From contig NZ_FORP01000001.1 of assembly GCF_900114035.1 (NCBI RefSeq), forward strand, positions 496,001 to 560,000: 64,000 bases of DNA, in the 5' to 3' direction. The position numbers and the translations under genes were made by a program. This document shows, piece after piece, positions 35,897-42,957 of the stretch. The stretch is from Amycolatopsis sacchari (GTDB taxonomy: Bacteria > Actinomycetota > Actinomycetes > Mycobacteriales > Pseudonocardiaceae). Every line of letters begins with the position of its first letter. Position 1 is the first letter of the stretch. A model generated the notes under the pieces. It was not told the origin of the DNA. It saw only the letters and a list, made by a program, of their open reading frames with translations, and made no database searches.

Positions 35897-36523
35897 GTGT
35901 CCACGAAGGACCCAGTTCTGCACGCGATCGACCTGCACAAGTCCTACGGGCACCGCAGTGTGCTGTCCGGGGTGGAGTTCGAGCTGCGCCCCGGTGAGCT
36001 GCTGGGGATCATCGGCGAGAACGGTGCGGGCAAGAGCACCCTGCTGCAGATCCTCGCCGGCGTGCTGCGGGCCGACCGCGGCGAGGTCCTGCACCGGGGC
36101 AGCCTCGGCTACTGCCCCCAGCGCATCGTCGTGAACGACGAGCTGACCGTGGGCCAGCACCTGCGGTACTTCCAGAGCGCGTACCACATCGCGAGCCTGG
36201 CGCGCGCCGAGCAGCTGCTGGAACGGCTCGGGCTGGCGCCCTACCGCACGATCCGCGCCGGTTCGCTCAGCGGCGGCACCCGGCAGAAGCTCAACCTCAC
36301 GCTCGCGCTGATGCACGACCCGGACGTGGTGCTGATGGACGAGCCGTACCAGGGTTTCGACTGGGAGAACTACCTGACGTTCTGGCAGCTGGCCACGGAG
36401 CTGCGCGACACCGGGCGGTCGGTGCTGGTGATCTCCCACATCGCGCACGACACCGAACGGTTCGACCGGCTGTTCCACCTGGAGTCGGGCCGGGTCGTGG
36501 CGGCCGAGCGGGTGGCGTCATGA
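35897..36523 (+). CDS. ABC transporter ATPase
   Basis: A 208-residue single ATPase domain: Walker A GENGAGKST, Q-loop CPQR, signature LSGGTRQKL, Walker B VVLMDEP, and switch His in ISHIAHD. GTG at 35897 has a strong AAGGAG site; an ATG overlapping the synthase stop at 35873 is an alternative. It ends in an ATGA overlap with the permease gene. With its partner it forms an exporter of the ABC-2-like type. Confidence 0.9.
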   Translation: MSTKDPVLHAIDLHKSYGHRSVLSGVEFELRPGELLGIIGENGAGKSTLLQILAGVLRADRGEVLHRGSLGYCPQRIVVNDELTVGQHLRYFQSAYHIASLARAEQLLERLGLAPYRTIRAGSLSGGTRQKLNLTLALMHDPDVVLMDEPYQGFDWENYLTFWQLATELRDTGRSVLVISHIAHDTERFDRLFHLESGRVVAAERVAS

Positions 36524-37452
36524 CCACGGTGCAGACACTGGTCACCGGCGCGCGACGGTGGCGGGCGGACGTGCTGGGCGGCACCACGTGGCAGGCGGCG
36601 CTGCTGCGGGCCGTCGGGTTCGAGACGGCGCAGCACCTGCGCAACCGGCTGGCGCTGACGCTCGTGGTGTTTTTCATCCCGGTGTGGCTGGCGATCGTGC
36701 GCACGATCATCCCCGCGCGGCCGGTCGCCTACCTGTCGCGCATCACCGACGCGCCGATCACGGTCGACGCGGGGCGGCTGGCGCTGATCTCGGCCGTGCT
36801 CAACGCGACCACGCTGATCATCGGGTTCATGTTGTTCGCGACGGTGCGGCGGGCGCGCGAGTTCGACCAGCGGCTGGTGCTGGCGGGGTACCCGCGCCCG
36901 TGCCTGCTGCTGGCGAAGCTGATCGGGCTGGGGCTGGTCGCGCTGACGGTGGGCGGCTACGCCACGATCGTGCTGTCGCTGTACACCGACGTGCGCCAGC
37001 CGGGGCTGCTGTTCCTGAGCCTGGTCGCGGGCGGGCTCGTCTACGGCGGGCTGGGGATCGCGCTCGGGGTCGCGGTGAGCACCGAGCTCGCCGGGATGTT
37101 CGTGATCATCATGGTCAGCCTCGTCGACGTGATGGTGCAGAACCCGGTGATCAACCCCGGCCGCAACCAGACGGTGCTGCAGTTCCTGCCGACCTACGGG
37201 CCGATGCAGAGCGCGGTGGCGGCGACGTTCACCGACACGGGGTCGTTCGGGTACCTGATGCTGGGACCGTTGTGGCTGCTGGTGTTCGCGTTGTTCGGAC
37301 TGTCGGCGTTCTACCTCCGGACGAAGGACCACACGCGCAGCGAGGCCGATGCCCCCACGGCCGCGGTGACGGTGCGCCTGCTGCCGGACGGCACCTTCGA
37401 GATCGAGTCGCGCCGGGGTCCCGTCGTCGTTCAGGAGGTCGAGCGGCGCTGA
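36520..37452 (+). CDS. ABC-2-like exporter permease
   Basis: 310 residues with six hydrophobic segments (for example LALTLVVFFIPVWLAIV, LLLAKLIGLGLVALTVGGY, MLGPLWLLVFALFGL) and a polar C-terminal tail. There is no binding protein, so this is an exporter. It is coupled by ATGA to the ATPase. A terpenoid or lipid cargo is suggested by the upstream prenyl synthase but is not shown. Confidence 0.85.
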   Translation: MTTVQTLVTGARRWRADVLGGTTWQAALLRAVGFETAQHLRNRLALTLVVFFIPVWLAIVRTIIPARPVAYLSRITDAPITVDAGRLALISAVLNATTLIIGFMLFATVRRAREFDQRLVLAGYPRPCLLLAKLIGLGLVALTVGGYATIVLSLYTDVRQPGLLFLSLVAGGLVYGGLGIALGVAVSTELAGMFVIIMVSLVDVMVQNPVINPGRNQTVLQFLPTYGPMQSAVAATFTDTGSFGYLMLGPLWLLVFALFGLSAFYLRTKDHTRSEADAPTAAVTVRLLPDGTFEIESRRGPVVVQEVERR

Positions 37453-37470
37453 GCCGCGCTATCGTGAACC

Positions 37471-37950
37471 ATGCGCTTCCGGTGGCGCAGTTCCCCCGCG
37501 CACCGCGGTGGCCAGGGCGATGTGGCCCTCGATCCGGCCGCCGCGCGGTCACTGCGGCCGGTGACGCTCCTGGAACTGGTCCGGCGAGCGATCGCGTTGC
37601 AGGCGGAGGCGCACGAGGTGATCGTCGCGTGCGGGCGCCCGGGGGAGACCCCGTGGGCGGTGGCGCGGCGCGGCCGCCGGGTCGCGGGTGAGTACGCGCG
37701 GCTGCAGGGCTGGGCGCAGGACCTGTGCGAGGACGAGGCACCGGGGTCGCTGCCCCGGCGGGTGGCGGAGCTGCTCACCTACCACACCGAGATGCTCGAC
37801 CTGAGCCTCAAACTGGCGTTCCCCCGGTACCGCTCGGAGCGGCTCGAGGCGCGGCGCCGGGCGCTGACGGGGCTGGGCGAGCCCGCGCGGGTGCTGCGCG
37901 AAACCGAGGTGGAGCTGCGGTTGTGGGCCGGGGACCCGGGGTCGTCGTGA
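37471..37950 (+). CDS. hypothetical helical protein
   Basis: 159 residues, Arg- and Leu-rich, predicted mostly helical (LLELVRRAIALQAEAHEVIV, RVAELLTYHTEMLDLSLKLAF), with no signal peptide or membrane segment. I do not recognise it. It lies 18 bp after the exporter permease and may be in the same operon, though the ribosome site is weak. Confidence 0.6.
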   Translation: MRFRWRSSPAHRGGQGDVALDPAAARSLRPVTLLELVRRAIALQAEAHEVIVACGRPGETPWAVARRGRRVAGEYARLQGWAQDLCEDEAPGSLPRRVAELLTYHTEMLDLSLKLAFPRYRSERLEARRRALTGLGEPARVLRETEVELRLWAGDPGSS

Positions 37951-38064
37951 TGTCCTAGACTGGGCGCGGCGGTGGGGCCCGCCGCATCCCGCACGGGGGA
38001 AACCGCGAGACGTTCGCCAACGGTCCCTGCCAGTGACTCGACGCTGCTGGTGGAGGCAGACCGC
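37951..38064 (+). promoter_or_regulatory. structured leader of the fluoride-channel genes
   Basis: A 114-nt leader before fluC. It contains GGCGGTGGGGCCCGCC (stem with a GGTGGGGCC loop) like the 5' half of the crcB fluoride riboswitch, and a downstream GGTCCC that could pair with the loop, as the pseudoknot does. The conserved GATG element is not clearly present, so this is only a candidate. A GGAGG ribosome site precedes the ATG. Confidence 0.3.
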
Positions 38065-38541
38065 ATGCACGACCCCGTGGACCCCGACGTGTCGCTCGCC
38101 GTGCCGCAGCAGCGGCGGGAACTGCGTGACCGGCCCGGCACCGTACTCGGCGTGATCGCCCTCGGTGGCGCGAGCGGGGCGCTCGCGCGGTACACCGTCG
38201 GCGCGCTGCTGCCGCACCAGGCCGGGCAGTGGGCGTGGTCCACGCTGCTGATCAACGTGAGCGGCTGCCTCGCGATCGGGGTGCTGATGGCGCTCATCGA
38301 GCACGTCTGGCCGCGACAGCGGCTGCTCCGCCCGTTCCTCGGCGTCGGTGTGCTGGGCGGCTACACGACGTTCTCCACGGCGACGCTCGACGTCGTGCAG
38401 CTGGTCGACGCCCACCGGCCGGCGCCGGCGTTGCTCTACCTCGGCGGCACCGCGCTCGCCGCGCTGGCAGCGGTCGCGCTCGGTTCGCTGGCGACCACCG
38501 CGTTGCTCACCCGGCCCGCTGCTGAGGGAGAGCTGTCGTGA
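38065..38541 (+). CDS. crcB: fluoride channel Fluc, subunit 1
   Basis: 158 residues, four TM segments after a 25-residue polar start. Family motifs are present: LGGASGALARYTVG, TLLINVSGCLAIGVL, and the Phe-containing GGYTTFSTATLD that lines the pore and coordinates the central sodium. Fluc channels let toxic fluoride leave the cell. The ATG at 38065 has GGAGG. Its stop overlaps the next start (ATGA), which matches organisms that make a two-gene, heterodimeric channel. Confidence 0.92.
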   Translation: MHDPVDPDVSLAVPQQRRELRDRPGTVLGVIALGGASGALARYTVGALLPHQAGQWAWSTLLINVSGCLAIGVLMALIEHVWPRQRLLRPFLGVGVLGGYTTFSTATLDVVQLVDAHRPAPALLYLGGTALAALAAVALGSLATTALLTRPAAEGELS

Positions 38542-38903
38542 CGGTGCTGCTCGTCGCGCTCGGCGCCGCGGTCGGTGCGCCGGCGCGGTACCTGCTCGAC
38601 CGCGCGGTGCAGGCGCGGCACGGCTCCCGGTTCCCCTGGGGCACGCTGACCGTCAACGTGCTCGGCTGTTTCCTGCTGGGACTGCTGACGGCGCTGCCCG
38701 CCCCGTCGCTGCTCGCGTCCTTGCTGGGCACGGGTTTCTGCGGCGCGCTGACGACGTATTCGACGTTCAGCTACGAGACGTGGAAACTGGTGCGCTCCGG
38801 TTCCTGGCTGCCCGCGGTCTCCAACATGGTGGTGTCGCTGGTCGCCGGGCTCGGCGCGGCATACGTGGGCATCGTGTTCGCTGGCGCCTGGTTATTCCGT
38901 TGA
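38538..38903 (+). CDS. crcB: fluoride channel Fluc, subunit 2
   Basis: 121 residues with four TM segments: GAAVGAPARYLLDRAV, GTLTVNVLGCFLLGLL, and GALTTYSTFSYETWKL. It is the second half of the heterodimeric fluoride exporter channel, translationally coupled to subunit 1. In two-gene systems the subunits insert in opposite orientation. Confidence 0.92.
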   Translation: MTVLLVALGAAVGAPARYLLDRAVQARHGSRFPWGTLTVNVLGCFLLGLLTALPAPSLLASLLGTGFCGALTTYSTFSYETWKLVRSGSWLPAVSNMVVSLVAGLGAAYVGIVFAGAWLFR

Positions 38904-39026
38904 CGGCCTGCCGGACCATTCCTTTGTGGACGGCCGGCCGAGCGGTCGCCGATCCGTCACATCTTGTCGAGAACCGGTCACAAAACCCGGGCAGCACCGG
39001 CACCCCGGCGGCCGATCGTCGGAGGC

Positions 39027-39602
39027 ATGACCGAACCGACCACACCGCGTGCCGCCGGGTACCGGGAACCGGTCCTGCGCGTGGCCACGTTCGTCCTGGC
39101 CGTGTTGTTGCTCCCGGTCGCGGCGCTGCGAGCACCCCGCCGGGCACGGCACGTGGCCTGCCAATGGGCGCTGGGCCTGCGGTTCCCCGGGGAGACCTTG
39201 GCGGGGCTGTCCCCGGAAACCCGGGCGGCGTTCACCCGCGCCCGTACGGTGGGGTTCTGGCGGGACGGCCAGCTGATCGGCCTCACCTCGGGACACCGGG
39301 ACAGCGGCGAGCAGCTGCGGCTGTACGCAGCCGAAGTCCGGCGCACCGGGTCCGACGAGGCGGCGCGGCGGCGCGTCCTGCCGCCGGAGGAATCCGCCCA
39401 CGTCCGGGGGACGGCGCTGGACGTCCGCCCGCGCGAAGGCGCGCGGTGGCTGGAACAGCACGGCGCGCAGTACGGCCTCCACCGGACCTACGACAACGAG
39501 TGGTGGCATTTCGAGTACTTCCCCGCGGACGCCGGCCCCCCGCCGCGCCGCGCACACCCCGGAACGGTGGCATCGCCCCGTCCCGCCCGCGCGGCGCGAT
39601 AG
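39027..39602 (+). CDS. VanY-like D,D-carboxypeptidase (peptidase M15)
   Basis: A 191-residue zinc D,D-carboxypeptidase that trims the last D-Ala of peptidoglycan precursors. One N-terminal TM segment (VATFVLAVLLLPVAALRA) anchors it outside. Zinc ligands are H125 and D132 (SAHVRGTALD) and H161, with catalytic E158 (NEWWHFEY). GGAGG is present but only one base before the ATG, so initiation may be weak or start elsewhere. It lies 30 bp before a two-component system, as vanY-type genes do, but no vanHAX genes are here, so it probably serves normal wall remodelling. Confidence 0.85.
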   Translation: MTEPTTPRAAGYREPVLRVATFVLAVLLLPVAALRAPRRARHVACQWALGLRFPGETLAGLSPETRAAFTRARTVGFWRDGQLIGLTSGHRDSGEQLRLYAAEVRRTGSDEAARRRVLPPEESAHVRGTALDVRPREGARWLEQHGAQYGLHRTYDNEWWHFEYFPADAGPPPRRAHPGTVASPRPARAAR

Positions 39603-39632
39603 GTTCGGATCCGTACCACCGGAGGAGGGGAG

Positions 39633-40334
39633 GTGCCGGTGTCCCGGTTGCTGTTGGTCGAGGACGACGCCGTGCTGGCGGAGGTGCTGTCCCGCGCGCT
39701 GCGCGACCTCGGCCACGCGGTCACCGTCGCGGGCAGCGGTGAACAGGCGCTGGAATCGTTGTACGAGCACGGAAACCCCGTCGATCTCGTCCTGCTGGAC
39801 GTGATGCTGCCCGGTGTCGACGGCTTCGAGGTGTGCCGGAGGATCCGCGCCCGCGACACCACGCCGGTGATCCTGCTGACCGCGCGCGGCGACCCGATCG
39901 ACGTCGTCGCCGGGCTGGAGGGCGGCGCCGACGACTACGTGGTCAAACCGGTCCAGCCGCGGGTGCTGGACGCCAGGGTGAAGACCGTCCTGCGCCGCGC
40001 CACGCCCGCGGCGCCGCCCGACGCGGCGCCGCCGGTGCTCACCCTCGGTGAGCTCGCCGTCGACCGGGCCGCCTGGCTGGTGACGCGTGGCGGCGAGGAG
40101 GTCCACCTCACGCCGACGGAGCTGCGCCTGCTGTTCGAGTTCGTCGACCACCTCGGCCAGGCGCTCAGCAGGCGCACCCTGCTGCAGCGGGTGTGGGACT
40201 ACGGCTACAGCGGGGACGCGAGGCTCGTGGACGCGGCCGTGGCCAGGCTGCGGGCGAAGATCGAGCCGGACCCGGCCAACCCCTCGTTGCTGCGCACCGT
40301 GCGGGGAGTCGGCTACCGGCTGGTCAAACCGTGA
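39633..40334 (+). CDS. OmpR-family response regulator
   Basis: 233 residues: receiver domain with acidic pocket VEDD (10-12), phospho-acceptor D56 in VLLDVMLPG and conserved Lys in YVVKP, then a winged-helix DNA-binding domain ending RTVRGVGYRLVKP. The GTG start has a strong GGAGGAGGGGAG site. Its stop overlaps the kinase start (GTGA). It probably regulates the upstream VanY-like gene and other envelope genes. Confidence 0.92.
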   Translation: MPVSRLLLVEDDAVLAEVLSRALRDLGHAVTVAGSGEQALESLYEHGNPVDLVLLDVMLPGVDGFEVCRRIRARDTTPVILLTARGDPIDVVAGLEGGADDYVVKPVQPRVLDARVKTVLRRATPAAPPDAAPPVLTLGELAVDRAAWLVTRGGEEVHLTPTELRLLFEFVDHLGQALSRRTLLQRVWDYGYSGDARLVDAAVARLRAKIEPDPANPSLLRTVRGVGYRLVKP

Positions 40335-41776
40335 AGCGTCGCCTCGGGCTGGGCGCGCGGATCGCGATCACCGTGGTGCTGACCACCGTGGGGGCCTCCG
40401 CCGCGCTCGCCGTCGCGGTCTACACCACCCAGTCCGCCTCGGCGAGGGACCGCTTCGTCACCTCGGCGACTCTCGGGTTCCGGTCGGACGTGCAGCAGGC
40501 CGTGGAGCACCGCGCGCCCTGCCGGGCCGCGGTCCCCGACTGCACGGTGGACGCCGCCGCGGAGTACATGGGCGGGCGGCTCGGGCTGACCTGGGCGCTG
40601 GTCGACCTGCGGCAGGAGGCGCCCGGTCCGCGGGAGCGCGGGTTCGTCCCCGTCCAGGGGAACACCGGCTGGCGGGACGGTCAGCTCCCGGTCGACCGGG
40701 TCGAGCAGGCACGGGCCGCGGGCGGCGAGCCGGTGACCTACGACTACACCGGGCCCGACGGCTCGTTCTTCGTGGTGACCGGGCTGATCGCCCCGGGCAT
40801 CGTACTGGCGGAGTTCTACAACACCGCCGGGCTCGACCGCGAGATCGGCAACCTGCGCACCCAGCTCGCCGTGCTGACCGTGGTGGTCGCCCTCACCGCG
40901 GCCGCCATCGCGTTGCTCGCGGTCCGGCAGATCCAGCGGCCGGTCCGGGCCGCGGCGGTGGCGGCGCGGCGGCTCGGGGCAGGCGCGCTCGACACCCGGT
41001 TGCCGGTCCACGGGCGGGACGAGCTCGCCGAACTCGCCGGGTCCTTCAACCTCATGGCGCAGCGGCTGGGCGAGTCGATCGACGAACTGCGCCGCAAGGA
41101 CGCCCAGCAACGCCGGTTCGTCGCCGACGTGGCCCACGACCTGCGAACCCCGCTCGCTTCGCTGGCCGTGCTCACCGACAGCCTCGACAGCCCGGACCAC
41201 CCCGACCGGGCCCGGTCGGTCGAGCTGCTCGGCACCCAGGTCCGCCGCCTCGGCGCCCTCGTCGAGGACCTGCTGGAGATCTCCCGCATCGACGCGGGCG
41301 TGGCGGAGTTCCGGCCCGAGCCCATCGACCTCGCGGAACTGGTGCGTGACGCGATCGGCATGGTCTCGACGGGGGAGGAGGTCGCGCTCACCGCGACCGG
41401 GGACACCACCGTCGAGGGTGACGCGCGGCGCGTGCACACGATCGTGCGCAACCTGCTCAGCAACGCCGAGCACCACGGGGCACCGCCGGTCGGCGTGACC
41501 ATCGACGGCACCGACCCGCACCTGGTGACGGTGACGGTCGTGGACCACGGGCCGGGCGTGCCCGCCCACCTCGCTCCCGTGGTGTTCGACCGGTTCGTGC
41601 GCGGGGACCGCGCCCGGTCCTACACCGCGGGCAGCGGGCTGGGCCTGTCGATCGCCCAGGAGAACGCGATCATGCACGGCGGCCGGATCACGGTGCGCGA
41701 CGTCGAGGGGGCGGGCGCCGCGTTCACCCTCACCCTGCCGCGTGGGTCGACGCCCGCACGACGAGTTCCGGGGTGA
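40331..41776 (+). CDS. sensor histidine kinase
   Basis: 481 residues: TM1 at about 10-35, an extracytoplasmic sensor of about 140 residues with two cysteines (APCRAAVPDC), TM2 near 175-200, HAMP, the phospho-acceptor His in VADVAHDLRTPLASL, and an ATPase domain with N box NLLSNAEHHG, DHGPGVP, and GSGLGLSIA. GTG start coupled to the response regulator. Its last 47 bases overlap the end of the convergent LacI gene, an unusual sense-antisense overlap. Confidence 0.92.
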   Translation: MKRRLGLGARIAITVVLTTVGASAALAVAVYTTQSASARDRFVTSATLGFRSDVQQAVEHRAPCRAAVPDCTVDAAAEYMGGRLGLTWALVDLRQEAPGPRERGFVPVQGNTGWRDGQLPVDRVEQARAAGGEPVTYDYTGPDGSFFVVTGLIAPGIVLAEFYNTAGLDREIGNLRTQLAVLTVVVALTAAAIALLAVRQIQRPVRAAAVAARRLGAGALDTRLPVHGRDELAELAGSFNLMAQRLGESIDELRRKDAQQRRFVADVAHDLRTPLASLAVLTDSLDSPDHPDRARSVELLGTQVRRLGALVEDLLEISRIDAGVAEFRPEPIDLAELVRDAIGMVSTGEEVALTATGDTTVEGDARRVHTIVRNLLSNAEHHGAPPVGVTIDGTDPHLVTVTVVDHGPGVPAHLAPVVFDRFVRGDRARSYTAGSGLGLSIAQENAIMHGGRITVRDVEGAGAAFTLTLPRGSTPARRVPG

Positions 41777-42785
41777 ACACCACCTGCTGGTGCTCGTGGT
41801 GCGGATCGGCCGTCTCCTGCAGCAGGAGTTCCGCCGCCGTGCGGCCGAGCTGCCGCCGCGGCTGGCGGACCGAGGTGAGCGGGACCGCGGCGGCCGCCGC
41901 GAAGTCGATGTCGTCGTAACCCACGATCGCGAGATCGTCGGGCACCCGCAGGTGCAGGCTCACGCACGTCTGCAGCAGGCCCAGCGCCAGCAGGTCGTTC
42001 ACGCAGAACGCCGCCGTCGGGCGCGCCGGCGCCGGCAGGCCGGCCAGGCGCGCGCCGGCGTTGCGGCCGTCGGCGACCGTGAGGCCCGCCGTGGTCAGGT
42101 CCACCAGGTGGTCCGGGCCCAGCCCGGCCTCCGCCAACGCCCGCAGCGCGCCCTCGCGCCGGTCCCGCACCTGGCCCGACGTCGCGGGGCTGCCGATGAA
42201 CGCGATCCGCTCGTGCCCCCTCTCGACGAGGTGCTGGACCGCGATCATCCCGCCGTGCACGTCGTCCACCGCGACCGAGCAGTGCGTGGCCGCCGTGCGC
42301 GTGCGGTCCACGATCACCACCGGCGTGCCGCGCAGGGCGATTTCGTCCAGGACGGCCGCGTCGGGGTCGACCGGGGTGATCAGCACGCCCTGCACCCGCT
42401 GCTGCTCCAGCCTGCTCAGGTAAGCGCTTTCCCGTTCCGCGCGGTTGTCGCTGTTGCACAGGAACAGCGACAGGTCACCCTCGTCCGCCGCGTCCTCCAC
42501 GCCCGCGGCGACGTCGGTGAAGAACGGGTTGCTGCCGTCGAGCATCACGTAACCCAGCACGCGGCTGCGCCCGGCGCGCAGCTGGCGCGCCGACTCGTTG
42601 CGCACGAACCGCAGCTCCGCCATCGCCGCCTCCACCTTCGCCCGCGTCCGCGGGCTGACGCGGTCCGGCCGGTTGAGCACGTTGGACACCGTGCCCAGTG
42701 AAACGCCGGCCAGCGCGGCCACGTCCTTGATCCCCGCGACGCGGGGTTCGGCCGGACCGGCCTCGTGGGCACCGTGCACCGCCAT
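41730..42785 (-). CDS. LacI-family repressor of the rhamnose regulon
   Basis: 351 residues: N-terminal HTH (IKDVAALAGVSLGTVSNVLNRPDRVS) with the hinge helix, then a sugar-binding periplasmic-type core (SNPFFTDVAAGVEDAADEGD, FIGSPATSGQVRDRREG, IVGYDDIDFAAAA). It is divergent from the rhamnose importer operon; two TGAAAC-type operator candidates lie in the gap. Rhamnose or a phosphorylated intermediate is the likely inducer. ATG at 42785 has GGAGG. Its 3' end overlaps the histidine kinase gene. Confidence 0.9.
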   Translation of the reverse strand: MAVHGAHEAGPAEPRVAGIKDVAALAGVSLGTVSNVLNRPDRVSPRTRAKVEAAMAELRFVRNESARQLRAGRSRVLGYVMLDGSNPFFTDVAAGVEDAADEGDLSLFLCNSDNRAERESAYLSRLEQQRVQGVLITPVDPDAAVLDEIALRGTPVVIVDRTRTAATHCSVAVDDVHGGMIAVQHLVERGHERIAFIGSPATSGQVRDRREGALRALAEAGLGPDHLVDLTTAGLTVADGRNAGARLAGLPAPARPTAAFCVNDLLALGLLQTCVSLHLRVPDDLAIVGYDDIDFAAAAAVPLTSVRQPRRQLGRTAAELLLQETADPHHEHQQVVFTPELVVRASTHAAG

Positions 42786-42799
42786 CGGAAAGCCTCCGT

Positions 42800-42811
42800 T
42801 GAAACGTAACA
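42800..42811. promoter_or_regulatory. candidate LacI operator near the repressor gene
   Basis: TGAAACGTAACA shares 9 of 12 positions with the perfect dyad in front of the importer operon. It lies about 15 bp before the repressor start, a good place for autorepression. Confidence 0.5.
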
Positions 42812-42885
42812 GCGAGGTGAATCCTGGTCGCGCAACGCGACCGGGAGCGAGAAAACCCCTTCTGATCAGCGGTGGAACGAGTTCA

Positions 42886-42915
42886 TTGACAGTGTGATCG
42901 GATGCATAGTAGCGT
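42886..42915 (+). promoter_or_regulatory. promoter of the rhamnose operon
   Basis: A consensus -35 hexamer TTGACA (42886-42891) is followed after 18 bases by TAGCGT (42910-42915), a TAnnnT-type -10. Transcription would begin near 42,921, just before the operator. Confidence 0.55.
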
Positions 42916-42931
42916 CACCGCGCCAGGTTTG

Positions 42932-42943
42932 TGAAACCTTTCA
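42932..42943. promoter_or_regulatory. LacI-family operator
   Basis: TGAAA-CC-TTTCA is a perfect dyad typical of LacI-family sites. It lies 15 bp before the importer start codon and just downstream of the predicted transcription start, where bound repressor would block transcription. Confidence 0.7.
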
Positions 42944-42957
42944 TTCCGGAGGTCGCG

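Noticed and set aside
39027-41776. A vancomycin-type resistance operon
   Set aside because: There is no vanH, vanA-type ligase or vanX; VanY-like D,D-carboxypeptidases alone are common in wall turnover.
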